From: Struthidea cinerea
Taxonomy: Eukaryota; Chordata; Aves; Passeriformes; Corcoracidae
Length of the DNA: 64,000 nucleotides
Reading direction: 5' to 3'
NCBI GenBank assembly: GCA_013397865.1
Contig: VZTI01001725.1
Coordinates: 186,001 to 250,000, forward strand
The notes under the pieces: model-generated
Told to the model about the DNA's origin: nothing
The model's database searches: none
Seen by the model: the letters and a program-made list of their open reading frames with translations, nothing else
Position numbers and translations under genes: made by a program
Shown here: positions 41,901 to 54,700 of the stretch, one piece after another
Position numbering within the stretch: the stretch's first letter is position 1
Layout: each line of letters opens with the position of its first letter

Positions 41901-44300
41901 CTCTGGTAATTGCTCCTTCCAAAGTAGCAGTAAGAAAATTTGGTAGATGCTAATTATGAGCTTCATCTTAACCCACAACTCACATCTATTCTGTCTTAAA
42001 ACCCTTCTTCATATTAGAATGGCTAACTATCGAACTTCTGAAGAGCACACTGGCATAGTTAGTCCCATCCTTCAAAGCATGCAGAAGGGTGCTTAATCAA
42101 CTAAGAGGTGACAATAGACAGAACATTCACCATACTTTGATTTGCCTGTGGTTCACTCTAGCTCATTAAACCCACTTGTCAGCTGCTCTCCCTAGGTTAG
42201 GTTACGTACACACAGATGCACCAGTCCACAACTAAAGTTCAGTCTTCTATTTTTTTCCTGTCACCTACTTTTGTTCCGTGTTGTAAAGCTAGTCCAAAAC
42301 CAGTCACACACAGGTAAGTAGACAAATTCCATACTACAGTTTAAGAAATCAGCCAGTCGTTTTAATTCATTTCTCCTTATGCTATCCGTCAATTTCTCTT
42401 CTCTGCTGGCCTCCCCCCACATGCATAATTTCCTCGTATGCTGTTTCTGCTTTGCTAAGCTCAGGCAGCCCTGGGTGATCTGGGGAAGGGTGAGATCACC
42501 CTCTACACCTGCATCAGTCTGAGCTGGCCCTACCAGACTTCAGAAGTTCAGAAGAACTACCCTGACCCTGTAACTGTACTTTGAATCCTTCAAGTTTAAC
42601 TCATAACCCTTCATTTTCCCGTCCTTCTTACATGACTAAACTTCCCATGTGTGGGCACTCACTAACGCTGCCTCCCTGGCAGGTTTTTGTACCACATTGA
42701 ACAGCTGGTGCCACTGAAAAAAACTTCATCACAAACTCCACTAACATCACCTTACAGCTCCATGTCTCTTTTCACCACTACCTTATCTCCTTCCTTCAAC
42801 CACTTTTATAATTGTCTGGTTAATCCATTTATCTGAATTTTAATATATTTCTTCGTGGCACCTGCAGCTTTACTAAAGCTCAGTGACAAGTCCCCTTAAT
42901 TTCTTATGTCCACAGAGTCAATTATTGAAAAAGATGAAACTGAACTAGTTCATCTTGATATATCTTTGATAAATACATACAGCATTTTCCATTTGTCTCC
43001 AGGTCTTGTTTTTTCCACCAACAATTTTTCAGAAACTCTACGGCTGAAGTTGCACTACCAGGTCTATTAATTACTCAAACCGCAGCACTCCGTTACAGGA
43101 ACTGCATTCACTGTTCTCCAATTACAATATACTACACACCTACATAATCAGATAGAACCAGCGCCCCACTAAGGTTACTAATTCAAAACGCAGATCACTC
43201 ACAAGTACTGTACAGTGCTGGAGATTACTGAACCCTATGAACACTGTTGTCCTCCTCCCTCAATTCTACATTCATACCTAACCCTCAGCAGGTATCCTGC
43301 CCTTGCCCCTACATTCAGAATGCTCAACCAGTAGGAAAGATATCTTTTTAATTTAAGGCCCTGTCTCCATGATCCCAACCTCTTTTGTGCAATTCCATGA
43401 TCCAAGTCATGGTCAGAAACCATGTACTAACACACTGTTTAAAGGTATGTAAGTTGAACAGAATCCCTTATGTTACTCCATCTTTTGCAGTTGGTACTTC
43501 TCTGCACTGTTCACCCAAAGAGCCCAAATGTAACAAACTTTTTAACATTTTACCTCTAAGAAGTTAAATTGATGTAGTAACTAAAGCAAATGCTCTCATT
43601 TCTGTGGGAAATCCCATGGTATAAGCAAGACATGATTCATTTGTGTGGTAACTTAAGTTTATTTTAGGTCTCTAACTTTTTGCTCCTCCTTTTATTACCC
43701 CCATCACACTTCCTCTCTAGTTAAAACTTTATATGAGTGGGCTTTGCTTTCTCAAATTTTGTAGAACCTTCATAAAATAAAACACAAACCTGACCCTAAT
43801 AATGCTTTGATGTCCCCCATTTTTGATGATACGAGTTTTACTGAGGAAGAGATTAAGGAAAGCCTACTTATTGCCCACATTCACACAATGTGAGCCTAGA
43901 TGATAACTTCTCCAAATTCACAGTAATTTCCTTATGTGTCTAAATTTAAAGAAAAGCCATTTTCAGTGAGAGATGCCAGTAAATCACAGTGACCCCAAGT
44001 TCCCTTTGTTATGGATAAAAACCCAATGCCCTGTTTTATATTTAACAAAGCACTTCTATTCAGGATCAGAAAAATCTTAAAAACTATAGCAAGATTTCTA
44101 ACAGTGTCTATAAGAGCAGGATCTTGTTTCTTCAAAAAGCCGGCATTTTTAAAGGGCCCTTGTATTTGCAGTTGAACAGCCACAGTGTCCAGAAGGCAGC
44201 TCGTATGCCACTAGCGAGGTTGTAAGAGAATTTAGTACCCTGCTCCATCCATGACAGAAGAAAAATTACGCTGGAAAACTGAGGACTGGCAAATCAAACT
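38943..44300 (-). other. RAD21 intron 1 (most of it)
   Basis: About 5.4 kb of AT-rich intron between exon 2 and the CpG island. I recognised no repeats, other exons or RNA genes in it. Confidence 0.6.
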
Positions 44301-45480
44301 CTGCTCCTGTCCCCCTCCCCAGACCGCAGCAGCCCCGCTGTCCGTTCAGCGAGCCCACAGCCAGGGATCTGTTACACCGCGGCGGCCCCCGGGCTTCCCC
44401 ACGGCTCCCTCGGCTGCCCCGTGACCCGGCTCCCCGGGGAAGGTCCCTGCGGATCCGCGCGCGTGCCCGCTCCAGGTGCACAGACCGCGCCGCCCCTGCA
44501 GCTCCCCCCTCCGCCCCGGCCGCGCTCCCCCCGGGCCCNNNNNNNNNNNNNNNNNNNNNNNNNNNNNNNNNNNNNNNNNNNNNNNNNNNNNNNNNNNNNN
44601 NNNNNNNNNNNNNNNNNNNNNNNNNNNNNNNNNNNNNNNNNNNNNNNNNNNNNNNNNNNNNNNNNNNNNNNNNNNNNNNNNNNNNNNNNNNNNNNNNNNN
44701 NNNNNNNNNNNNNNNNNNNNNNNNNNNNNNNNNNNNNNNNNNNNNNNNNNNNNNNNNNNNNNNNNNNNNNNNNNNNNNNNNNNNNNNNNNNNNNNNNNNN
44801 NNNNNNNNNNNNNNNNNNNNNNNNNNNNNNNNNNNNNNNNNNNNNNNNNNNNNNNNNNNNNNNNNNNNNNNNNNNNNNNNNNNNNNNNNNNNNNNNNNNN
44901 NNNNNNNNNNNNNNNNNNNNNNNNNNNNNNNNNNNNNNNNNNNNNNNNNNNNNNNNNNNNNNNNNNNNNNNNNNNNNNNNNNNNNNNNNNNNNNNNNNNN
45001 NNNNNNNNNNNNNNNNNNNNNNNNNNNNNNNNNNNNNNNNNNNNNNNNNNNNNNNNNNNNNNNNNNNNNNNNNNNNNNNNNNNNNNNNNNNNNNNNNNNN
45101 NNNNNNNNNNNNNNNNNNNNNNNNNNNNNNNNNNNNNNNNNNNNNNNNNNNNNNNNNNNNNNNNNNNNNNNNNNNNNNNNNNNNNNNNNNNNNNGAGGCG
45201 GGGCAGGGTCGCGTGAATGACGAACGGCGGCTGAGTGACAGCGGCGCGCGGGCCCCGTGGGGGGCGGGGCCTCGGTGGGGCGGGGCAGCTGCGCGTGCGC
45301 GGCGCCCCCGGGGAGCGGCCGGTGGTGAGGGCGGCCCGCTCTCCTTCTGCCCGAACGGGGCTCTGCGCTCCTCGTTAGCTCGGTGTAAAACGCGTGAAAC
45401 AAACGTCCTCTTCTTTCACAGCCTGCTCCCCGTGAGCAGGTGGCACATCCAGTCTCTCTGATCCCTGCAGCCCCCCATGC
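44300..45480 (-). promoter_or_regulatory. RAD21: RAD21 CpG-island promoter region (interrupted by gap)
   Basis: This is the most GC- and CpG-rich part of the window and lies about 6 kb upstream of RAD21 coding exon 2, where its promoter is expected. Right of the gap there are GC boxes (GGGGCGGGGC at 45261-45270 and 45277-45286) and an NRF1-like GCGCGTGCGC at 45291-45300. On the minus strand these lie upstream of the gap, so the start site and non-coding exon 1 are probably in or next to the gap. It could also be bidirectional. I could not place the exon 1 donor. Confidence 0.7.
44539..45194. other. Assembly gap (656 N)
   Basis: An unbroken run of N within the GC-rich island, a usual place for assembly dropout in birds. 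Any long open frame drawn across it is an artefact. Confidence 1.
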
Positions 45481-45499
45481 TGCCGGGGCGCTGCAGCGG

Positions 45500-48400
45500 T
45501 TTGTGCTGTGGGGTAGTTCGTTGACATGGGCAACAGCTGCGGGCTCCACTCACTCTCTTTGTGTGGACTAATTTGGTTTTGATAGTATTTAGAAAGGTTT
45601 TCTTGATCCTAATTGACTAATTTATGATGGCCACGTAGGATGTAATGGAGAGGGAAGTATGGCTACAACAGGACTCTAAACAGGAGTCAATCACTAGGTA
45701 AAAGCAATGGAAAGGGAAAGCAAGGACAGATTTGGGGAACAGGGATTTTTCTGGTCTCTCTCAGGCACTAGGGAGTCTGAAGCTATGAGTACATACTATT
45801 CGGGGTGAACAACAAACAGTCTTTGGCCCAAAGAGACACAAAATACAAAAATCTCATTAAAATAACCTCTGAAACAACACTTCTAGTGCAATGGATCATC
45901 AGTTTACAAAGGTAATGTCAGAATACCAATAAAATCTGCCTACTGAGGGTTTAAGGAATGTTACTGCTATTTATGATACTCAGATAATACATCTTAGGGG
46001 ATGATAACATCAGCAAATAATATGGAAAAACATGCAGGCTCAGTCTCCTGGTTCTCTTTCCTTAGATTCAATTTTGAAGATTTCAGCATTCATTTTTGTT
46101 CATAATGTCTCACTAGAACCTTTATTCAGAATAAACATTGATTCTCTGTGTGTCCCACATGGATTTCTGCCAGATATAGTAATATTTAAAGGGTTTTCTT
46201 CTGCAAGAAAACATTTGCTGTATCACTACTCTCCTGTATCTCCATATGGAGTGAGAGGTCCAGGCATTGAACCAGGGAGTGTCCAGGCCATCGACCACCG
46301 GCTGGTAAGACACTTGAATTAGTTTAACAGTGCTGATACACTGGATTGCATCAAAGTCCACCAAAAGTGTGGACCAGCAATGCTGCATCATTTGCTGCTG
46401 TAGGAAGTAGCCACTCACACTAGGGGAGTAAAAAGCCATGCCAGTAATGTGACAGCACAGCGGTATGAGTCAGAAACCTCAGTGCTTCAGGCTGTGACCC
46501 ACATCACTGATGAAACATCCACAGCACAGCCTGGCTCTGGCTCTTGCCCTGCTCAGCGCTTACCTCAGTTGCATCCATTTTAGTATGAAATCCTTCTTTC
46601 TCTGGCTCGGCAGAAACTTAGGATTAATGGCTTTTGGTCAGAATTGCCTTTCTAGCTAGTATGGGCCAGTGTGTGCCAGTTGCCTGCTTAGAAGCCCTAC
46701 ATCATACTGCCATTGGCTGAGCAGAAACTAACAACGGGAAGGAATTATGAATATTTTTTCCGTAGTTGTCACTACCAATTCCTTAATAGTTGCCCATTAA
46801 AAAAAAAAAAAGGTTCTCATTGTTTTTGTCATGCTCTCTACTGTTTGACCAAGCAATTCTTTCTATAAAAGACATCCTTTTTCAAAACAAAGCTAGGAGT
46901 TATAGTTAAATTTTTGGTAATACCTACCATGTAGTTAAAAGCATTAAGCTAATACATAGGTCCAGTCTTTTCCAGATGAGTCTCTGTAGTCAGTTTTCAA
47001 TTTTTCCAGAGTTTAGTTTCCAGTCTTTTTATTCTTTGTTATTATAGGGCTTTAAATGTAGATACTTCAAAGAAGCAAATATATGCAAATCCCAGAGAGT
47101 TTATAGTCTAAATTTGGCTCAGTTTAAATCTAAAGGATTTGAATTGTTATCACATCTGTTTCTCATGGCAGTATGTGACTACTGCAAAGATCAGTCAGTA
47201 ATCTTGTCCTCTAATTTATTCTTGAATGTATTCTAAAATTATGCCAGTCTAATTTATTTATTTTTTCCAATGTCTATTCAGTTTGATATTTTTCTGTTTC
47301 ATCTAAAAAGAATGCTTCCTTCCATCAAAATTAAAATCAAACAATTATTTGCATGGTCTAAAATTAAGGTTAATTGCCTGATATAAAAATGTTTCATTTG
47401 TATGGTGGAGATGAATGCACTTCATGAACAAGTTGGTATTTAAGCTTCAGCATAATTTTCAGATATTTTGTTAGGAATTAAAGCAATTACAGTACAGTAA
47501 ATAAGGAAGATCAAAATACAGGGTGTGTTGGAACTCATGTCCATTGAGTTCTATCCACTGACCTATCAATTTTAAAACACCGTAAGTTTCCTTCATTATT
47601 AATAATATATTAAATTACTGCATGGTTCTTCCAAAAGTTTGTGATTAAGTCAAGTATTTTTCAACCTTCTGCACTTACATACATTCTCCATTACTATTTT
47701 TTTTTTTTTTCAGTTTTGGTGTTTTTTTTAACTCAGCTTGGAAAGTTCCCTGAATGCCCTGGCCTGAGACAGACAATGTAACTGATCTTCCTGTCCCCAT
47801 TTTTTTTTCTCAGAGCTGCCACAAGCACTGATTTGTATGTGGCACTCCGTACTTAGCTGAATTTCTCCTCAGGCTCTGCTCAGACACATGCATTCCAGAT
47901 GGTACTAAAAAAGCAAGTTTGTGACTACGATGTATGCTCTTGCTAGCACATAGCAGATCACATTATGCAGTGACATTTAGGAAGAAACTGAGGCAAAAAA
48001 AACTATTTTTGTTTTCAGCTTTGGTCAAGTGTATCTGTCAGGCAACAAAATCATAATTTGCGAATGCAGAATAGCTTAGTTCATATATAAATAACTTGCT
48101 CTTAGGAGAACAGACAACATGTTTTAATTACTTTTGATTAACTGAAGTAATCATTTTTCCCTGACAAACATTCTCCCTTGAAATTTGAGATCCAAATTCG
48201 CTCTTGAGTCACACACCCATCCTCCAGTTCCTTCCAATCTAAGCTGCTTTGCCCAATCACTTCCAGTTATTGGCAACAATAAATTCCTTGTTTGAGCCAT
48301 CAAAAAAGAAATTCAGGACAGTCACAGTCACACTTCTATCATGTGAAGTAGAAGGAAAAATACCATTATTTGTGATTTGATCAGAACCTGTTTACTCTAA

Positions 48401-48932
48401 AAACGTCAGCATTCCAAGGCAGATAATCCAAAATTTGTCCAATATGTTGGACCTTCTCTGAGGAAGAATTTCAGTCTCTGTTTACAGATTTGCTGCAACT
48501 TTACAGAAGAACAGGAGGTGCTGGAAAGGGACCTGCTATGCAAGTGCACATGGACAGAAGTTTTCAACTGTAAGCCATGACTGTCCCTTAAGTGATCCAT
48601 AGGTGAAATGGTTTCTGAAAGTGTCATTCAGCTAACATGACGAAATCACTGTGGTGCTCTGTTCTGAACATTAGATAGACATTAGAATACAAATATTTGC
48701 TCTCTAGGTGGTAGTTTAGACTCCTGATTTCAGTGTGGGCTATCTGGCACAGATCTCATATGAAGTATATGAAAAATGAGAATAACTGGAAACACCGATT
48801 TCTTGCCACTTGGCGTTTAGTTCACAATACATCCTTTTACCAAAAGTTCCAAGCAGAAAGGTTTTATACTTGCTGGGAATTCTTTACATGGCAAGTCAAA
48901 GATGTTTCCTACCAGTGTATTTAATTTGAGGA
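45500..48932. other. Intergenic, upstream of RAD21
   Basis: AT-rich sequence with A and T runs near 46800 and 47700. No gene found. It contains one copy of the 57-bp inverted pair described separately. Confidence 0.5.
46150..46206 (+). repeat. 57-bp segment, copy A of an inverted pair
   Basis: It runs from GTGTCCCACATGG to TTTTCTTCTGCAA and matches the reverse complement of 50570-50626 at 55 of 57 bases. Flanking sequence does not align convincingly. Reading frames differ between the copies, so it is not a conserved coding exon. Confidence 0.85.
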
Positions 48933-49500
48933 TGTCCTGGTTTTGACTGGGATAGAGTTAATTTTTCTCCAGTAGCTGATACAGTGCAGTGTTTTGAAAT
49001 TATTATGAGAATGATGCTGATAACACACTGATGTTTTGGTTGTTGCTAGATAGTGCTTACTTTAAATCAAGGATTTTCAGTTTCCCATGCTCTGCCTGTG
49101 AGGAGTTTCACAAAAAGCTTGGGGGAAGCATGGCCAGGATGTCTGACTGGCATATTCTACACCATAGAACATCATACCCAGTATATAAACTGGAAGAGTT
49201 GCCCAAGAGCCAGTGATCCCAGGGACGGGCTGGGCATTAGTCAGTGGGTGGTGAGCAACTGTACTGTGCATCACTTGTTTTTCAGGGGTTTTATTCTTCT
49301 CTCTCTCTCCTTTTCATTACATTATTTATTACTATTACCATTATTAATATTTTAAAAATTATTATTTTCTTTTGTTTCCATTATTACACTGTTCTTATCT
49401 CTAACCTTAAGTTTTACTTCTAATTCTTCTCCCCACTGGGATGGGGAATGAGTTAGTGGCTGTGTGGTACTTGGTTGCCAGCTCTAATTAGACCATGACA
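48933..49500 (+). mobile_element. Solo LTR (ERVL-like) with 5-bp target duplication
   Basis: It opens TGTCCTGGTTTTGACTGGGA and closes TAATTAGACCATGACA, with TG...CA ends. The 5-bp sequence GAGGA flanks it on both sides (48928-48932 and 49501-49505), as expected for ERVL integration. A TATA box (GTATATAAAC, 49181-49190) sits mid-element. The 568-bp length and block order are those of the common avian ERVL-type solo LTR. There is no internal coding region. Confidence 0.93.
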
Positions 49501-50569
49501 GAGGAACACAAAGAGATATAAATGAGGCAAAAGAAAGTTTGGATTTCTGAAATTGCAATGGAAATTCAGCTCTCAGTATTTGCTAATCCTGGATAGATGA
49601 AATGTTTTTAGGATCTGACACAGTAAATCATGCATCGCGTAATCAGTACAAGTAAGCTTGTTTGTATTGGGCTTTTCAAGGTTTCTGTAATTTTGTTTCT
49701 TAAAATGAGAAATATTTTTTCCCAGCTGAGAAGAAATAGAATAAGAATTTCATATAGACTCAGCATTCTTGTACTGGCCTTTTTGATTCCTTTATGTATC
49801 AGGCCACTTCTGCTTAACAATTTTTAAACTATTTAAGTTTATGGTTATTCAAGAAGAAAACTTTGAAAACATCCTTCCTTTTTCTTCCTAGCACATTTTT
49901 GTTTCCAGTAAACTGAAACAAGGGTTTAACCATTTCTAATATTAATTTTCTGGAAAGGCCTTTTTTTTTTTTTTTTAAATAATTGCAGATGATCAGGTGG
50001 AGTTTTCCTTGCATACTGGAGCTTAATAGGTTTCAAATTTAACCAGTAAACACCTGTAATGCTTTCTTGGGCCTAAAGGTTTCAACTTGCTGCTCAGTTG
50101 CAGTCTTTCTTCTCCCCTGTCTTCTGTTACACTCTTCCCACATGTTCCTGGCTTTCTCCTCCCAACCTCCTAGCCACTACTTGTGGTCATTTTTAACTTC
50201 TCGAGTTGATCAACGGGTGGAACTGATGAGGAAGCTGGCAGGTGGTAAATGGTCCAGGGAAAAAAGCCCAAGGACAGCTCTGCAGGGAAGGGAGAGACTG
50301 AAGGCAAGCATCAGAAATACAGAAGACACATTGATTTTTGAATGGCTTTTCAGTCAAATATGCCAACTTTTTACATACTTTGAGTGCTGATGCTCTACAG
50401 CAGTTTGAGAGCAGTCTTACAATAATGTGTATTTTGCACAAATGAAAGTATACCTTAGATCTCCCATCAGCACGGTGGTATTCACGTAGTACTTGCCCTG
50501 GGAGCAGTTTGATACTGCAATGCAGTTAGGATAGTGTTACCTGATCCATAGAACCAGAAAGGCATATAT

Positions 50570-50626
50570 TTGCAGAAGAAAACCCTTGAAATATTACTAT
50601 ATCTGGCAGAAATCCGTGTGGGACAC
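50570..50626 (-). repeat. 57-bp segment, copy B of an inverted pair
   Basis: Reverse-complement partner of 46150-46206; only two substitutions separate them. It is 4.36 kb away, on the far side of the solo LTR. Confidence 0.85.
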
Positions 50627-51412
50627 ATGTATTGCTGATGTATATGAAAATTATCTGTTATTGATAATGTCTGAAAACACTCCCAAAATAAAATGCACAA
50701 AGAATTTCATAATTTCTTACCAATTATAATCCACCATATATTTCACTAAATAGAGAACTTTAAAAAAAAAAAAAAAGAGTACATAATTAAATTCATCAAG
50801 TAATCATGAAAGCTTCTTTAACTGTGGCTCTGAGGCTAGGACATCTCTGGAAGATAAAATACAAATTAACTAGATTTTGGCACACTAGCAATTAGATGGA
50901 TCAGCAAATTTTAGAATTCATGAGAGAGTTAAGTATATATTGTTGCTCCAGTTGTTGTTAGGCAATTTGATTTGACCTCCCTTTCATCTGACTTCTCAGG
51001 CTCCTGTGATGTCAATTAATATAATTATTTTTTGTGTATTGACATGCAAGCTGTATTTAGAGCAAAAGTACTGTTTTATTAATCTACTGTACATCTAGCA
51101 TAGTTGTGCTGTGTTGGTAGGCATGTCTTTTGAGTTAAATTTGTCAAAGAAGACAAGTCTGGTTCTTTGGCAAGTTACACTTGTCAGCTTTCCAAATTAT
51201 GCTTTTCTGCATTCCAGCATTTGCTCAAAGTGATAACCGTGGTGCAGGCAATAACCGTGGAGCGATCTCCCTTCTGGTTACATTGCAGCTCCTGTACTGA
51301 ATGTACCTGTCAGTGTTTCACAAGTCTGGAAGCAGCTTTGCACAGAATGAATATGCTCCAACAGCCGCTCCCACTGTTGTCCATCTCTGACACTACAGGG
51401 ACAATATAGGAG

Positions 51413-51546
51413 TTACAGAATATTCTGAGCTGGAAAGGACCCACAGGGATCATCAAGGCTAACTCTTAAGTCAGACCATACAGGGATTGAACCCACAACC
51501 TTGGCATTATTAGCACCATGCTCTATCCAACTGAGTTAATCCCAGG
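51413..51546 (-). mobile_element. tRNA-Ile-derived SINE with CR1 tail (TguSINE1-like)
   Basis: Read on the minus strand, the head is a degenerate tRNA-Ile. It has an A-box region TTAACTCAGTTGG (complement of 51527-51539), an AAT anticodon in GGTGCTAATAATGCC (51502-51516) and a B box GGTTCAATCCC (51483-51493). After it comes GATGATCCCTGTGGGTCC...CAGCTCAGAATATTCTGTAA, the 3' tail of a CR1-X type LINE. This fusion is the published structure of TguSINE1 of passerine birds. It is not a functional tRNA gene, since the 3' acceptor stem is replaced by the LINE tail. Confidence 0.85.
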
Positions 51547-54330
51547 GTTAATATGTAGGTGCTGTTTTGGAAAACACCATCAGCAGCTGTGTCTGGCCCC
51601 CAAAAGTGGAGTCATCCCCTGGTGACATACCGAAGACAGGAGGTTCAAGTTGTATCCTGCTCTCAGACACTGTTGTTGCAGCACAGAAGACTCTTTTGAA
51701 AGAGTATGGAAAATTATATCAGGATTATACTTTGCTACAATTGTAAGTGGTGTCTGGAAACAAATCCTGATTTCATACTCAGAATTACATTGACTTCCAA
51801 CTTAGCTTGTTAAGTGTCCTCCAAGTCTTCATAGAATCTGTCCCGCAAAAACTGGTGTTTGAAAGGGGAGTGAAAAGAAAAGCAATTCTCTTCCCCAAGC
51901 TGATCATGTCATTCAAGATAAATTCCATTCTCTGTATGCAGATGCATCATGGTGAAGTAAAAATCATCACATTGAACACAGATAAAACATCCCCATTAGT
52001 GTGACATGAATAAAATAAATATTCCTATTGCGAGGTAACCTTGTAGTCGAGGCTGAAGTCTTGAGAAAAATTGTAGAATAGAGATTCTGAGTCAAACTGT
52101 GTAACATTAATGGCTGTTGAGCAAGGTTGTCCAGTGGCATAAATCAGTCTGCCATTAAATCAAGTACTAGACGTTAGTAGAAATACAGTATTTCATATCA
52201 AATGAGTATCAGGTTTTAAAATCTTTTAGGAGTGAAAAAGCAGTTACCTCACTTAATTTATCCTTTTTCTTAGCTATGCACTTTTTCTTTGTGTGTTCTT
52301 ACATTTCACAATTCCTGTTTGCAGTTGCTTTATACTTCAAATTTGTAATTTAAATATTTTTCAGTACAAATTGTCTGGGACTATCTAGCTGTTGAAATTT
52401 TCTCCTGGACATTTTACTGTTATATACAGGTATGGCTGTATTTGTTTCTTTGGTGAAGTAGGACAATTAGTTACAGCATTTAAGTAGGTGACATGATTTG
52501 TAGAGAATTATGATGGAAGTTAGTGCGATGCGGTGGATGAAAATAGATATTAAATAAAGAATGAAGCCAAAAGCTGTTCAGCCATAAAAACCTATATATT
52601 ATATATACAGTATAATAGCCATACTACTTAATTTCTAGTACTATTAAACATGTCAGTGTAGTTTCTCCATCTTCATAGTCATGAATGATTTTTACAGGAT
52701 GTTGTAATTTCATTCTGTTAATAATAAAGATCTGTTTTATATAATATAACCCCACAAACAATAAATTTTTGTAGATGAATGAATCATACTTTATATGAAG
52801 GGTGCATTTATAAATACTTCATGTAGAATTAATAGATGATCAATAAATTTAATAAGTGAATTACATATAGAATAAGCTGAAGGTGCCTGGAAGCCCGTAA
52901 GTGGAAGATGTTGGTGATTTTCATATACCAAGGTCATAAGGAAGCTACAGACATATTGGCTGTTACGGCAGTCTTGAAGAGTGACCAAGCTGTACTGCAA
53001 CGTACATTTGTAGACTGATGAACCAGAAAAGTCCTCTCTGGTTGTCACACTTCTGAAGACAAATGACATGACCTGGAACAGATCAGCAATGGCAACGGCA
53101 GTCAAGGCAGAGATGCTTGGGAAATGGAGCGTCTCTTTTCATTTGTCCTCTACTCATTCAGCCTTCGTTTACCTTGTCCATTTTCCCTCTGCTTAACACT
53201 AGTGAGGTCACATGCCAAGCACTTTATAAAGGCTGGGCCCTAGCCCATACCAGGGAGTTGTCAGCAGACTGCAGAGGACTTCTAAACCCTTTGGTGAGGG
53301 AACTGGAGTATGTGGCATTTGAGGATAGGCAGAGCAAAGTGGACTTCAGCCAAGGGAATAGCAGGTTCCGGTCGGCTCCAAGAGCAGTCTTACACTGTTG
53401 AAAGGGGCTTTAGAAGAGACAGGGTAATGAAAGAACAAGAAGCAGCAGTTGCAGGAAAACAGGATTGGAAGGTGATTTACTTTAAAACATTTCTGATTTC
53501 ACACATGGTCTCACACTTCCACAGACAAGCACCAGGACATCTATACCCGGTAGTCTATCCTGCAGGTGGGCATCAGGATGCTTGAATACAGGTGTCCTGT
53601 TGAAGGACAATGACACTGACTATTGAGGCCTCATCTTGTCTCCCGGTCTCTTCTTAGGTTGAGAGCTAAAGCTGATTTTTACGCATGCCTTTTTCTACTC
53701 TTTAGGGCATCTAAGGAATGAGTTTCTCCATCCTATCCCACTTGTCACCTCTATGAGCTGTAAGCATTTACTCACTCTTTTTTGTCTCTGATGTGAGTGT
53801 CCTGAGAAGCTGCTATCTATGTCTTAGGATCGTAATGAACTGCTGATCTCTAGAGGCCTTCAATACATTCAGTGTACAGCCCTCTGAGATATGGGCCACT
53901 CCTCCCAGCTCAGCAAACTTACTGAGGAGGCTGTTAGGTCCCACCTCTGAGGCAGAGTAATTGAGGTTGTTAATAGATCCTTTGGAGTGAATTAGAGTGA
54001 AACAACACTGAATGACCAGTGTATATATGAGGCAGGTTTATTTTAAAACAATTTGGTTGCAAGAGAAAGGAGGTATGTAGTCATTTTGGTTTTCTATAAA
54101 TATATGAAAATATCATGAAGAAAATTTCTAAAAGAAGAATCATGAAAGAAAAAATGAAAAGAAAGAGAAGAAAGGGACAAGAGCAGATAGTGGAGAGGGA
54201 AGATATCACCACCTGTGGATCCAGTGACAAGACTTAACAGTTGTGATTTCAGTGTCTGAGGTCAGAGTGATGCTTGCAGTCTTGATCCACTGGGGGACCA
54301 TGCAACAGAGAGTTCAACAGGTTACATATG
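51547..54330. other. Intergenic, nothing recognised
   Basis: No gene or repeat family identified. The minus-strand frame at 52791-53105 (104 codons) has no recognisable domain. Confidence 0.45.
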
Positions 54331-54334
54331 TTCA

Positions 54335-54405
54335 CACATATATATATATACACACATGCATATGCACACACATATCTATCTTTCTATCTGTCTATCTGTA
54401 TATGT
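54335..54405. repeat. Compound microsatellite (TA/CA/TCTA)
   Basis: Short ACACATATATATATATAC, CACACATA and TATCTATC-type runs in succession, directly next to the CR1 reverse-transcriptase fragment. Confidence 0.85.
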
Positions 54406-54700
54406 AGTGATCTGCTGTTCAGACAGTTCTCAATCCACCTCACTGTCCACTCATCCAGTCCACGCTTCCTGAGTTTGCCTATGAGGACATTGTGAGTGAC
54501 AGTGTATAAAGCCTTGTTGAAGTCAAGGGAGACAATATCCACTGCTCTTCCCTCATTCATCCAGGTAGTTGTTTCATTGTGGAAGGTAAATAATTTCACT
54601 GAAGGTAAATCATGCTTGAGCAACCTGACTACCTTCTTGTCATCTGTGTGGATATAGATGGCCTCCAGAGTCAGGTGCTACATTCCTGTTACTAGGTCAT
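54406..54700 (-). mobile_element. CR1 LINE reverse-transcriptase fragment
   Basis: The minus strand encodes a decayed piece of CR1 ORF2 reverse transcriptase, with NEGRAVDIVSLDFNKAL, then LIGKLRKRGLDEWTVRWIEN. LDFNKA matches the catalytic motif A region of CR1 (usually LDFSKAFDT). It is much of one RT block only. Plus-strand text such as TGGCCTCCAGAGTCAGGTGC extends the similarity to about 54690. It is inactive. Confidence 0.9.

Noticed and set aside
44266..45549. Very long open frames on both strands
   Set aside because: They exist only because the run of N contains no stops; the flanking parts are GC-rich promoter sequence.
46032..46322. Conserved coding exon around the 57-bp repeat
   Set aside because: The partner copy at 50570-50626 is open in a different frame, so the conservation is at DNA level only.
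51483..51546. Possible functional tRNA-Ile gene on the minus strand
   Set aside because: The A and B boxes and anticodon are recognisable, but the acceptor stem does not close and a CR1 tail follows, so it is a SINE head.
54335..54405. CRISPR-like or satellite array
   Set aside because: It is a short compound microsatellite with no spacers.
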